NCBI GenBank assembly: GCA_036583965.1
Contig: JAZBQD010000017.1
Span: 28,926,385-28,990,384, forward strand
Length of the DNA: 64,000 nucleotides
Source: Prunella strophiata
Lineage: Eukaryota > Chordata > Aves > Passeriformes > Prunellidae
Reading direction: 5' to 3'
In this document: positions 51,018-61,013 of the stretch, piece by piece
Numbering within the stretch: position 1 is the first letter of the stretch
Layout of the letters: every line of letters starts with the position of its first letter
Program-made: the position numbers and the translations under genes
Notes under the pieces: model-generated
Told to the model about the DNA's origin: nothing
Database searches by the model: none
Seen by the model: only the letters and a program-made list of their open reading frames with translations

Positions 51018-54000
51018 AATTGTGGTTCTGTGATCAGGTGATCAAACTGCTGCACATTCCCAGCAGAATGGGTTGTTTTGGCCAGGATAAGGCAGGAGCT
51101 TGAAAACTGAGCTCAGAACAGGAGCAAATTTGTCTGCCTAGCAGGGGCCAAGGGCATGTCCTTCCTGCTGAGACAGCTCTGGTCTTGGCTAGCAACCACA
51201 GAGTTGCCAGAGCCCTGAGTGAGATGTCTAGGGAAAGATCTGGGAGAGTTAGCTTTGTGTTGATCCTCTGTAACCATGGAAAGCTAAGCTGCTTTAGTTT
51301 TCTTTACCAATGGATTCTGACATAACTTACCCACCTTTCAGAAGGCAGAGAGGTAAAAATCTGGGAAGAAACCAGTGGATTTTGAGCATCTGAGTGATTT
51401 AGCCAGCTCCCCTCTGCAAAACAAGTCCAAATCAATACCTGCTTTTCACCCTGGCTCTTTAGATGTATGCCGGAAGCAGGACTCAAAGATTTGCAGTTGG
51501 AGAGGCAGGAAGATGTTTACAACAATGTCTAAATTAAATTTTCTCAGTGGTTAGAATCTTTAAGAAGTTAATCCAGTATCCAAAACAAAGGTAAAGCTTT
51601 TACCTGACACAACTGAAAATTTGGCCTACACTCCTGAATCAGGCGAACTGCAGAGTCAGTACCAGAGTCCTCAACAACACTTTGTGCTGGGATACGTCCA
51701 GCAGCACACCAGAGCAGGGGTGCAGCTCTCCTGCTAGTGTAGAGCATCTGGTATTATTTATACAATATGTTCCCTTGAGAAACACAAACACTTCCCCTGA
51801 GCCTGGATGAAGCTCTTCAAAACACCAAAAGATGATGGAAGATGATGGAAGAGCAAAGCCAAGAAACTGTATGGTGCCATCCTGTGCTGACTTCTCTCAA
51901 GCAGAAGTGAAAACAGGCTTGCTTGGGCTCCCCACTCAGCCAAGTGAAGCACACCATGAAACTCATGTCCTTGGTGGCAGGAGGATGGCTCATCCTGTGT
52001 TGACATCCCAATGAGGTAGCTGAAAGGCAGAGGGGTTAACGCTACATGGGGCACTCTCAAGACAGCAACAAGGCATGATATTCCTCCCACAAACCATGTC
52101 TCAGTGGGGTCTCTCCCTACAGCTGTTAGAAGTGACCAGTGTGACCGTACCTGTCCACCAGACATAGTCAGCAAAGGCAGCCAGAATCTCAGCTTTTATC
52201 TTGGAGAGAATGGGCTAATGCTTGCTCTCTGCATCAAGTACCACCTGGAAGAACTGATTTCTTTGCAGTGAATTTGGGCAGATTCAGTGCATAGTTGCAA
52301 ACCCACTTAATTTGAGGTTTGACTGCCTAATGGTCCTAAAATGCATATAAATAATTTTCACATATGGTGCTGTCTGGGGAATATGGAGGGAGTGGGATAC
52401 AGTGGTGATCCATATAGAAATGAAGGGTTTGAGTGAGTAAGATGCAAATCAGTCTCTAACACTATGTGTTGCTAATGAACAGACTCAAAAAGCAAAATGG
52501 GTCACACAAAAGCACATAAAATCTGTCATTAAAAATTAAAATTTTATTTGCTAGAACAGTCTTGAAATGCATTTACCAGACTTTGTGGAAGTCAAGTGAG
52601 TGTATCTATTTTTGTCAAAGATTAATCTGAGTTCCGGCTGAAGGTAGCAATCCTGCTAATCTTGTTAAGAACAAAGGGATTGAGAAATGCACAAAGCCAG
52701 TTACCTAAATCTTCCCTCAAACAGTAATAGGACAGGATTGACATCACAGTTAATTGCAAACTAAACATTTTTACACATTTGGTCTTAATTGACAAGACTG
52801 TTTTCAAGATCCATGGATAAACCTTCCTAAACCTCTCTGTGGTTTCAGACTTCACAGCCAACTGCTCCCCACGTACTCAGCTATTCACATGTGAATTCTG
52901 CATGCTCAAGTAAGACAAGTTTTATGAAAAGGGAGAACATTTGGGCATCTGAATTCCCCACCAGGGACACTGCCAAACTTACTTCAGGTGACCCATTCCA
53001 TATCAGCTTCCAAGCCCATCTCAGTTACATTTTGGGAACAGGCTGTTCACATCTGCCCAGTGGAGCAGAAGCCCACAACTTACAAAAACAACTACTACAC
53101 TCACACCTGCCCCCAGTTCAAGCTGTCAGGGGCTGAGAGATGTCTTGAGCCAGAGATGGCACTTGGGACATGTATGAGTTTCCCTGGTGTGACTGTCCTT
53201 CACCCATCTGTCTAATCCCTTTGCATCTGTTCACACACCTCAGTGTCAGAGCATCTTTCATCCAGGTTTGCTGGAAATGGATGGTGACTGGTGTGGATGT
53301 GCATATAGCTGCTAAGCTTGCTGAATTATAAGAATTTAATTGAGGAACCCAATATTTTCTCTATTAACAACTAAAAATGAAGAATTGTTCCTACTCTTTC
53401 CTTTTAGCCTTAGGTCAGAAAAAGGAATAGTTATCTAAAAACTATGTTCAGCCTCATCCTATTTGCAATCAATCTATCAAATTATTGAATTAAAAGCCTT
53501 AATGAAGATCATTGCAAATAAATATAGGATATAGGTATTTTAAGTCCGTAAGTATAATGGAAACCATAGCCTTTCCAAAAATCTTGATAGTGTTTTGCAA
53601 GTTTTCTGCAGTAAGAAAACAGCATCAATGAACAGTTTTCTCAAGAGAGTGTATGGCAGTAGGAAAACACTTTGCATACTGAAGACATGGGGAACAGAAA
53701 CAGTATTTAGAAGACTTAAAAATGTAAATACAGATGAGAAAGAACAAGTAAGTTGGCTTGCAAGTTCACCTTGACCAGGGAGCAGACAGGGAGTGGACCA
53801 ACAGTAACACTTTTTCTTTCCTGGGAAGTAGTGTGAGTAAAAGGGACTTTGACAGCCCCAAGCATGAGCACTCAGAAATCCGATGTGCCTGAAACACAGG
53901 CCAAACACAGGTGCATAAAGAAGGAAAGACGAGGACAGTGACAATGCCACTGCACCAAGCACACATGTGACTGCCATGTCACAAGACAGATGCTGCTATG

Positions 54001-56523
54001 CCTGGGAAGAGCAGAGTCAACAGTTAACACATAGAAAATGTGCACTTCTGGGACAGACTCAACAAACAGAACATTAAAGGACAAACTGGTTACAGCCGTA
54101 ATGCTCACACAAGTACAGCAGAGGCTCTTCAGTGGAATACAAAACCTCATAAAATCAAACAGATGAAAACCAAATCTGGGCTTTATTTTTTATCTGAATT
54201 TGTTGATGAAAACTAAAAATCAGTCTTCAGAACCACTGCTATGCATCAGAAATGCTGTCAGTTGGGATGCAGGAGCCATCGTGGATCTTGCAATCCAGTC
54301 TGGGCCAGAGGCACCGTCTCACCAGCACTGGACAGGATGGTGATAGGAATGCAGTCCAGTTCTGAGGTGTGAAAGGAAGCTGTCTTCCCCAGCTTCCGCA
54401 GGCGTGTGCCTTTAAGGTGTCCAGACCAGTTGCAACCCTTTTGTCCAAGGGAAAAGCTGGCAGCTACAGTCCCATGCTTTGGATTCTCTAACGGCAGTAA
54501 GTAGTGAGCTCTTGGGATCAGGCATCTGACAGAACCACAGCATCAGACCACTGTGATCTACCACTGCAATTCTACCAGAACTTGAGAACATGCAGAACAA
54601 AGCTTTGCACAGGGGCACCCAATGCCTGAACAGCTGACTAAGCCAAGGCCATATCTCTACCCTGTTCCACACTCCTTACTTTTGGCTGAATTGTTCCAAA
54701 AAGCATTCTGATCAGAGGTTCTGTGTGCTACCTTAAGTGTCCACTGATACCTGGCAACCCTCAGCCTGCTGACAGGACTGTGCTTCTCCTAGTGCCCTCA
54801 ACCAAAGCTGGAGGATCTCAAGTGACACACAGTGCACCTGCCAGCCAGCCCACCAGTTCAGAACTACTTGTCAGAGGACAGCAGGACAACCCAGTCTAGT
54901 GCACTTGACAGAAGTCAGCAGGATAACCCAGTCACAAGAGCTCTCAGAGCTGTGCACACATTTCATTGCCCCACCCTTGCCCACTGAGTGAAAAGGAAAG
55001 TGCACTGCCATGCTCACACTGTAAAACTGGCAGCCAGACACTCACAAGGAACCTTCTTGGGAGCAGCAAGGAAAGAAGCAGCCACATTTGCCACCTGACA
55101 TCTTCTGTTTTTGATGTGTAATATGCTGAGCTAAGGGCATTTTTAATGGGAAAACCCAGCTAGCTGATAGGTACAGGGAGTGCAAGTGCAAGGAGTAAAG
55201 TTCACAGTTTGGGATTTTAAAGCCCTACCACAGATTCCAGGCTGTATGAAACAAACTCCCCACCCTTCTGGAATGCAGAGGGGGCATATCACCACTGAAT
55301 GCCACTTTCACTGAGGGAAGAGCCCTGAAATCCCCAGACAGTTAAAAAGATCTTAATCAAAATGTAATTATTTAAGTAGATAGGCAAAGCTTTAGTTATT
55401 TTGGTTCCCACCAGCCAGCCCATTCCCCATCCCTGATGCCCAGACATGGAGCTGGCAGGTTTGTTTACATTCAAACTGAAAACAAAAACAAATCTAGGCC
55501 ACAGATTCCAGCAGATGAAGATGCATATAGGATCAATTCAGTTGTTCCAGCTCCAGTTCATGTGCACAAAACCCTGATACTCCCATCACCTGAGGAAAGA
55601 AGACTGATCCTAACAAATAAGTCTTGAAGTTACACCCGTGGGGCAGCAGATGCAACTCGATTACTGCAAGCAGGGTCCCATCCAACTTGTTTAGCAATAA
55701 AATGCTCTGCTCCTCTGTCTGCTTCTTCATCAAGCAACTGCTCTTTGCCTTGCTCTGCTCCAAATCTGGACCTAAACCACAGAATCTAATCTACTCTTTG
55801 CAGATTTTGTGCCCTTCCTTGCTTTTTCTTTCTTTGAGATTCTCCATTACTGTCCTTGTCAAAGATGAGCCCGAACCAAAGTCTTGTGAATGGAAACACT
55901 GCCAAATCCGACCTCATCATCCCAGAAATTAAAGACAGCTGTTATAACTGGCCAACCAAGTACAGCAAGAGCCCCCTTTACTTGAAATGAGAAGACTAGC
56001 ACAAATATCACCAATTTCATATTGTATCTTTTGTGTCTAATTTTAAGGTAGCACTTCTAACTCCCTGAGAACAGGAAAAAATCCAAACCAACCAACAAAT
56101 CATGTAAAACTTGTTAACAAAGGAATGGTGTCTTTGCTTCCTATTTTCCCCACAAATACAGGCTTCTCCTAAATAATAACTTTATACAAGGGGTTATCAA
56201 GGGTGGCCCTTTCACCCAAGAGGGTACACGGATTAAGCAGCAAAAATGATGTTGCTGAAATTGCAAAAATGATGTGACAGAAGGGCTGCATTTGCTAAGC
56301 AGCAGTCTACAGTTCTCACAGTCATGTTAGTAATCCAGAACCTGGAAGGGCCGGGTAAAGCAAGAATCTCTCAGCACTTTGTTGCTTGCAAAGGCTGTTT
56401 TTTGAGTAGAAACATAAACAAACAATGTCCAAATTAAAAGAAAATTATCAATGTAGAAAATTTTGCTTCCTTGTATGAAGGTCTGGCTAAAACATGGGAA
56501 TGACAAGACTTCCAAGCGCTCAG
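51018..56523. other. Presumed upstream intron, unique sequence
   Basis: No exon or transposon was recognised. There is a two-copy 10-bp GATGATGGAA repeat at 51831-51850 and a diverged local duplication near 54870-54935 around CAGCAGGA(C/T)AACCCAGTC. The longest ORFs (138 and 145 codons, minus strand) show no recognisable domain. Confidence 0.5.
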
Positions 56524-56945
56524 TGCCAGAGTTGGAACTTGGGGAGTCCCACAGCCTAACCTAGCCAGGGACCCAGCCATAGCTGGGATCAACCTGAGGC
56601 CCTGCAAAGCAACACCCTAAGTTCAGGGACATTGTTTCAAGTTAGGGAGAGTTAAAGTTCGTTGGAAGGGGATCATGGGAGTTACTATGTTAATATGGAT
56701 TATCCTGCCCCTTATGATTGGTTAGAATGTTGCTAGAATGTTCCGTGTTAGAGTATAGAGATGGGAATCGCCCCCTTGTTCCAGGTCTTAGTGTTTGGCT
56801 GAGTTTGGGAGTGCTCTTGTTACTGTGGCAGAAGAATAAAGGACTCTTAGATTTTTCCACCTAAGACCTGTCACCTGCTTTTCTTCCATGCCAACCCGCC
56901 ACAATCACTGCCTGTCCTCGCAGGTATGGACAGAGCAACACAACA
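56524..56945 (+). repeat. 5' LTR of the gag-env provirus (about 422 bp)
   Basis: It begins TGCCAGAGTTGG and ends CAACACAACA, two bases before the primer-binding site. An inverted CCAAT (ATTGG) lies at 56717-56721, a TATA-like GTATAGAG at 56753-56760 and AATAAA at 56835-56840, about 105 bases before the end. The order fits a U3-R-U5 organisation. Confidence 0.75.
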
Positions 56946-56947
56946 AG

Positions 56948-56965
56948 TGGTGTGTGAACAGGGAC
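56948..56965 (+). other. Retroviral primer-binding site (tRNA-Lys-like)
   Basis: TGGTGTGTGAACAGGGAC matches the tRNA(Lys)-type site TGGCGCCCGAACAGGGAC except at four positions in the first half. It sits two bases after the LTR end, as expected. Confidence 0.7.
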
Positions 56966-57139
56966 ATCCAGTTTTATAGAAGATCCGTCTGTTTGGGAAA
57001 TCAGCTATCAGCCAGCAGCAGTTAGCTGATTTGGTCAGCGAGGCCCTCAGGAATTCTGGAGTGCTGCAAGAAGCAGGCACTTGGAGCAGCTGAGAGAAAA
57101 AGGATCTGGGTCCGACTACTCATCTGCAGTGAGAGTGCA

Positions 57140-57141
57140 GG
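57140..57141 (+). promoter_or_regulatory. Candidate major splice donor in the proviral leader
   Basis: TGCAG|GTGAGC in the leader between primer-binding site and gag is a strong donor consensus at the position where a retroviral env mRNA donor is expected. Use is inferred. Confidence 0.5.
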
Positions 57142-57183
57142 TGAGCCTGTGGGGAATTACCACGGGACAAGGAATGTCTGTCC

Positions 57184-59062
57184 ATGGAACAGAGGGGCGT
57201 ATATGGGCGTTTTCAGACATTTCCAACTGAGCATGGCAAACAATTGCTTAAGAGGATAATGAAGTGGATCTTCGTAGTTTTCCTGATGCTACGTCTTTGA
57301 TTATCATTACTGTTAATTTTTGGGATTCTGCTTTTCTCATTATTTTGGAAACCCTAAAATTAGAAGTTAAGTTTAATAGATCTGCTATTTCTGTCTTCCC
57401 TACTCAACCTGAAGCAGCACAGTCCTCTGCTCCTTGCCCTTTGGCCCCTGTGAGTAGGACACAAGATGGAACCCGCCAAGAGGTTGAGCCATGGATGAGC
57501 TGCCATCCTTCCGCCATATTGTCTCCTCCTCCTCCTTCAGTCCAAGATGGTGGTGGCCACACCATCCTGGACCCTCCCCTTCCTGCTGCTCCACCTCTTC
57601 CTCCCTCCTCCTCTTCTGCCAGCTGCCGTTTTCCGGCATCCTCCCAAGCCGCCATCTTTCCCACGGGAGGGGCCCCTCCGATGACTCCGCCTTCTCCATG
57701 GGCCACACCCCCTCTGGAACCGGAAACCGGAACCGGAGCCTCAGCTCCGGAAGCTGCCATCTTGTCGTGTGGCCTACCACCCTGCTCCACTACAGCTAAA
57801 CATCACTGCCATAGCCTTTCTAAGAATAAAGTCACTTTTATTTCAAGTTATTCTTTCTCGGAAGAAGGCCTCGACCCTCCTGGATCTGAGGAACTTCCAC
57901 CATGTCCCTCGAGTCCTAAAGACCATTGGGAAAAGATCCAAAAAAGCTGTGATTGAAGAAAGGGATCCAGAAGTGGCAGCAAAGTTTATTGTGGTGCTAA
58001 GGCGGTATGAAAGGGGGGGAGCAAATCCATAATGGGAGCCATTGACTTATGGGGAAATAAAGGAACTACATAAATCAGCTAAGGACTATGGGAGGGAATC
58101 ACCATTTTTAAATAGTTTATTTCATGCAACCCTCACAGTTTATGTTTTAACCCCTTATGATTTGAAGTACCTAATGACAATGCTGCTTTGACCAACACAG
58201 TATAATTTACAGGAGGGAGGATAAAAAAGGATATTAAATTAATTGTTGGTGGACTATGTGAGTAATCAACCTTTGGCAGCATTGACTATAGATCATCTTG
58301 CCAGTGAAGGAGTACACCATCAACCTGAGGACCAGGCTGAAAACTTCATGAAGCAAGCCTTAGATGACATTAAAAATGCTGCAAGAAAGGCACTTATGCA
58401 AGGGCTCGATGGCAATACACCTACACTAGACTTTGTAGAAATAGAGCAAGGGCCTAATGAGCCCTATATGCTCATTGATCATCTCTAATTGATCACCAGA
58501 GGCAAGCTGTAGAGAGACAAGTTACACACAAAAGGGCAAGAGATGAACTGGTAAAGAAATTGGCTGTATCTAATGGAAATTCAGAGTGTAAAAAGGTATT
58601 ACGTGCCCTCCCACCGGAGCCTGAGCAATGCAAATGGTCCAGGCTTGTAATTGCCTCGGGATGGCAGAGCACTCTGTAGCCCTACATGCACAAGCTGCAG
58701 GCCAAGGGCTTGCTGAAGCTTTAACAGCAATGCAAGCCATTCCAAAAGGGCCACAACAGCAAAGTCTTGGCCTATGTTATGGGTGTGGAAAGCAAGGGCA
58801 CATTAAAACACACTGTTTTAAATCTAAAGCTGTTAATATATGCTCCAGATGTAAGAGAAGTGGTCATCACCCTGGCCAATGCCACTCAAATATGTTGTCA
58901 ACAGCAAGCTGCTGCTGGGAAACCCCAAGTGGAGTACAGCCCCACGAGATGACAAAAAAATGCCCCAGCAGCCCAGAGCTTCAATACCTCATCTCAGAGC
59001 TACCAGCAACCTTGGAACCTCAGGAGACAGAGCTCCTTGGTTTGCTTAGAACTATTGTGTAA
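57184..59062 (+). pseudogene. gag: gag pseudogene (matrix, proline-rich region, capsid, nucleocapsid)
   Basis: The probable original start is ATG 57184 (MEQRGVY...). A frameshift near 57276 moves the matrix-like reading into the frame of ATG 57264. That frame runs through a proline/serine-rich region (about 57400-57800) to a stop at about 57956. Another frameshift near 57945 leads into capsid-like sequence (EERDPEVAAKFIVV and TYGEIKELHKSAKDYG), which carries a stop near 58030 and more breaks by 58240. The capsid C-terminal part is open at 58243-58488. The nucleocapsid part (58628-59062) keeps two CCHC knuckles at 58775-58816 and 58841-58882 with all eight metal ligands. The whole is dead as a polyprotein. 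Gag forms the retroviral particle core; the order of parts is typical of class II avian ERVs. Confidence 0.88.
57463..57764 (+). promoter_or_regulatory. Cluster of YY1-like and ETS-like motifs inside gag
   Basis: YY1-type cores (AAGATGG or its complement CCATCTT) occur at 57463-57469, 57544-57553 (AAGATGGTGG), 57648-57658 (GCCGCCATCTT, a perfect match) and 57753-57764 (GCTGCCATCTTG), with a weaker CCGCCATATTG at 57511-57521. Three ETS-type CCGGAA sites lie at 57720-57725, 57727-57732 and 57747-57752. The stretch is GC-rich with more CpG than the surrounding DNA. The motif pair is typical of TATA-less promoters, but any activity here is inferred. Confidence 0.4.
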
Positions 59063-59064
59063 AG

Positions 59065-59912
59065 TTTAATTATTCAAGCTGGAGTTTAACAAAAGATCAG
59101 TCAGCTCTGTGGGATGTTTCCCCTTACCACCCCGTCTATAAAAATGAAAACCTTTGGTGCAATTACACATCACCCATACTTTCATGGTCCAGTAACAAAC
59201 CCCTGCAGTTGCCACCAGGAATGTTTTTCATTTGTGGAGGCAGGGCCTGGCCTGCCCTTCCATCGCACATTAAAGGTGGATCATGTAGCCTAGGCAGACT
59301 TACTCTACTAACACCCAACATCACACTAATTCGCAACAGAGAAACTCAAGAAAAAAGATTAATCTGTCAATTTGAATCAGAACATAAAGATGAGGTTATT
59401 TATTGCAACAAAGGAAAAAGTGTTGCAGCATCCATATTAGCATCTTGGGTTAATGCAGCAAAAGTACTAAAACAATTGGATAGTTTGGGGTGTTGGCTGA
59501 GTAAGCAAACCAATGCTACATCCCTTGCACTAAGTGGTCTCCTAACAAATGTCAGTAGTGTTAGGCATGCCACTCTAAATAACAAGGTTTGCTTTCTGCT
59601 GTAAAAGGCGACTTTCTGCTGCTGGCATAAGGACATGGATGCCACGACTTTGAAGGATTATGCTGCATGAATATGTCTGACCATAGAGAGTTGATACACT
59701 GGAGCATCCAACTATTAAAGGAAGGAGTCAAGAAACTATAAGTGGAAAATGTTAAGAACTGGTTAAACAGACTGTTTAAAGGTTGTGGCTTATCAGGTTG
59801 GTTGTCATCTCTGGTTAAGACGGGATTGTTTGTTCTTGTAATAGCTGTTGTGCTGATGTTATTACCACATTTAGTGAGTTGTTCACAGAAGATTCTGCAA
59901 AAATCTTTGTAA
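59065..59912 (+). pseudogene. env: env pseudogene (C-terminal surface part and transmembrane part)
   Basis: An open frame enters at about 59065 with no start of its own and runs to a stop at 59604. It carries env landmarks such as LPPGMFFICGGRAW, a GRLTLLTPN segment with potential glycosylation sites, and LGCWLSKQTNATSLALSGLL. Beyond 59604 the frame is broken by a partial local duplication (TTTCTGCTG twice at about 59592-59621) and a stop. A recognisable CX6CC cysteine motif follows at 59640-59666, and a hydrophobic membrane segment at about 59815-59880 is followed by a short tail ending at 59912. Signal peptide and most of the surface subunit are missing because of the deletion that joined it to gag. 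The region next to the internal duplication is where the conserved, so-called immunosuppressive segment should lie; it is disrupted. It is not expected to make a functional protein. Confidence 0.85.
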
Positions 59913-59931
59913 GGGATTTTTACTGCCCAAC

Positions 59932-59944
59932 AGAAAGGGGGAGA
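59932..59944 (+). other. Polypurine tract
   Basis: AGAAAGGGGGAGA directly precedes the TGTTGGAG start of the 3' LTR, the standard position for plus-strand priming. Confidence 0.85.
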
Positions 59945-60265
59945 TGTTGGAGTTGGACTGGCAGGGACTGACAGTGAATTTGCTTAGGCTGACTATGCAG
60001 AAGGTATCAACCTAAAACCATGGGATGCAAAGTGCTGAAGAGAGAGAATGTCTGGACACGGTATGGACAGTTGTGTGGGCACCATCAAGATCGATGCTGT
60101 TGTTGAGCTAAAGAGCCTGCCAGTTTAGGCATGACATAATATTGTAGGTAGATTAAATATACACTAAAATAAGCCAAGCTAATGTGCGTTACTTAAGTAG
60201 CTTGTTGAGGGGTTTCGCCTAGAGGATTGTGGGACTGTTATGTTAATAAAGACTATGTCAGAGTT

Positions 60266-60339
60266 TCATATAAGGTCACATTGCTAGTGATTGGTAAGCT
60301 GTGTTTCCATATAAGGTAGAAAAGTTGCTGATTGGTTGG
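60266..60339 (+). promoter_or_regulatory. Duplicated U3 enhancer-like unit with a CArG box
   Basis: TCATATAAGG at 60266-60275 and CCATATAAGG at 60307-60316 are 41 bases apart, each followed by TTGCT and ATTGGT. The second is a perfect SRF CArG box, CC(A/T)6GG; the first has lost one C. Tandem U3 repeats commonly act as enhancers in retroviruses; activity here is inferred. Confidence 0.5.
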
Positions 60340-60413
60340 ATAGGACATGGAAGCACTGTAGCCAAGGGTATATATTGATATGTCTTGTGCGTTATCTTGT
60401 CTTGAGACACTGG

Positions 60414-60858
60414 AGAAGAGTGACAAAGCTGGTGAGGGGCTTGGAACACAAACCCTGTGAGGAACAGCTGAGGGAGCTGGGGGCATTTAGCCTGGAGAAA
60501 AGGAGACTCAGGGGTGATCTTATCACTCTCTACAACTCCCTGAAAGGTGGTTGTAGTCAGGTGGGGATTGGTCTCTTTCTCCAGGCAACAACTGACAGAA
60601 CCAGAGGACACAGTCTGAAACTGCATCAGGGGAAATATAGGTTGGATATTAGAAAGGAGTTTTTCACAGAAAGAGTGATAAAATATTGGAATGGCCTGCC
60701 TGGGGTGGTGGTGGAGTCACCACCACTGGATGTGTTCAAAAAAAGACTGGATATGGCACTTGGTGCCATGGATTAGTTAAGGTGTTTTGGGCATGGCTTG
60801 GACTCAATGATCTTGAAGGTCTCTTCCAACCTAGTTATTCTGTGATTCTGTGCTTCTG
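60414..60858 (+). mobile_element. CR1 LINE 3' fragment inserted in the 3' LTR
   Basis: Collinear CR1 end: CAAAGCTGGTGAGGGGCTTG, GGAACAGCTGAGGGAGCTGG, CTGGAGAAAAGGAGACTCAG, TGGTGGTGGAGTCACCACCA, GGACTCAATGATCTTGAAGG and TCTTCCAACCTAGTTATTCT, ending in TTCTGTGATTCTGTG. It interrupts LTR sequence between the TATA-like box and the AATAAA. An ORF of 146 codons covers it but is a fragment of the CR1 3' region with no domain. Confidence 0.93.
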
Positions 60859-61013
60859 AGGCTGACCTCCCTAAATGTGATTACATCTGATGCTCTAATA
60901 AATGAGCTTCTAATCAACCCTCAGTCGTTCCTGCCTCTTTCATTGCTGACAATAGTTGGCATCCCTGTGGGCAGGTGGCGTCAAGGGTCAACTGTCACCC
61001 TGCAGCTGGAACA

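Larger units (their letters stand above)
56524..61013 (+). mobile_element. Defective class II (ERV-K-like) endogenous retrovirus, gag and env remnants, no pol
   Basis: In order, I see a 5' LTR, a primer-binding site, a leader with a splice donor, a frameshifted gag, an env fragment, a polypurine tract, and a 3' LTR interrupted by a CR1. Protease, reverse transcriptase, RNase H and integrase are absent: nucleocapsid sequence gives way to env within a few bases near 59062. Two CCHC zinc knuckles in gag point to a class II (beta-like) lineage, while the CX6CC motif in the env transmembrane part is the gamma-type arrangement. Six bases before the 5' LTR (GCTCAG, 56518-56523) recur at 61129-61134, which could be the target duplication, but the LTR end next to that copy is not canonical. 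All reading frames are broken; the element cannot encode infectious virus. Confidence 0.88.
59945..61013 (+). repeat. 3' LTR of the provirus, split by a CR1 insertion
   Basis: It starts TGTTGGAGTTGGAC right after the polypurine tract. U3 contains two inverted CCAAT boxes (60290-60294 and 60331-60335), a TATA-like TATATATT at 60369-60376, and a 41-bp-spaced duplication. A CR1 occupies about 60414-60858. The rest resumes with AATAAA at 60897-60902. The end is uncertain: 61013 (GGAACA) gives a U5 length like that of the 5' LTR, but CA dinucleotides at 60930-60975 are alternatives. Apart from the first 15 bases and a GATTGTGGGA...ATGTTAATA segment, it differs strongly from the 5' LTR. Confidence 0.65.

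Noticed and set aside
57400..57790. Minus-strand ORFs of 126 and 128 codons antisense to gag
   Set aside because: Shadows of the proline-rich gag region. The KMAA-like repeats reflect the motif cluster reported separately.
60336..60776. 146-codon plus-strand ORF
   Set aside because: It spans the LTR/CR1 boundary and reads the noncoding CR1 3' region.
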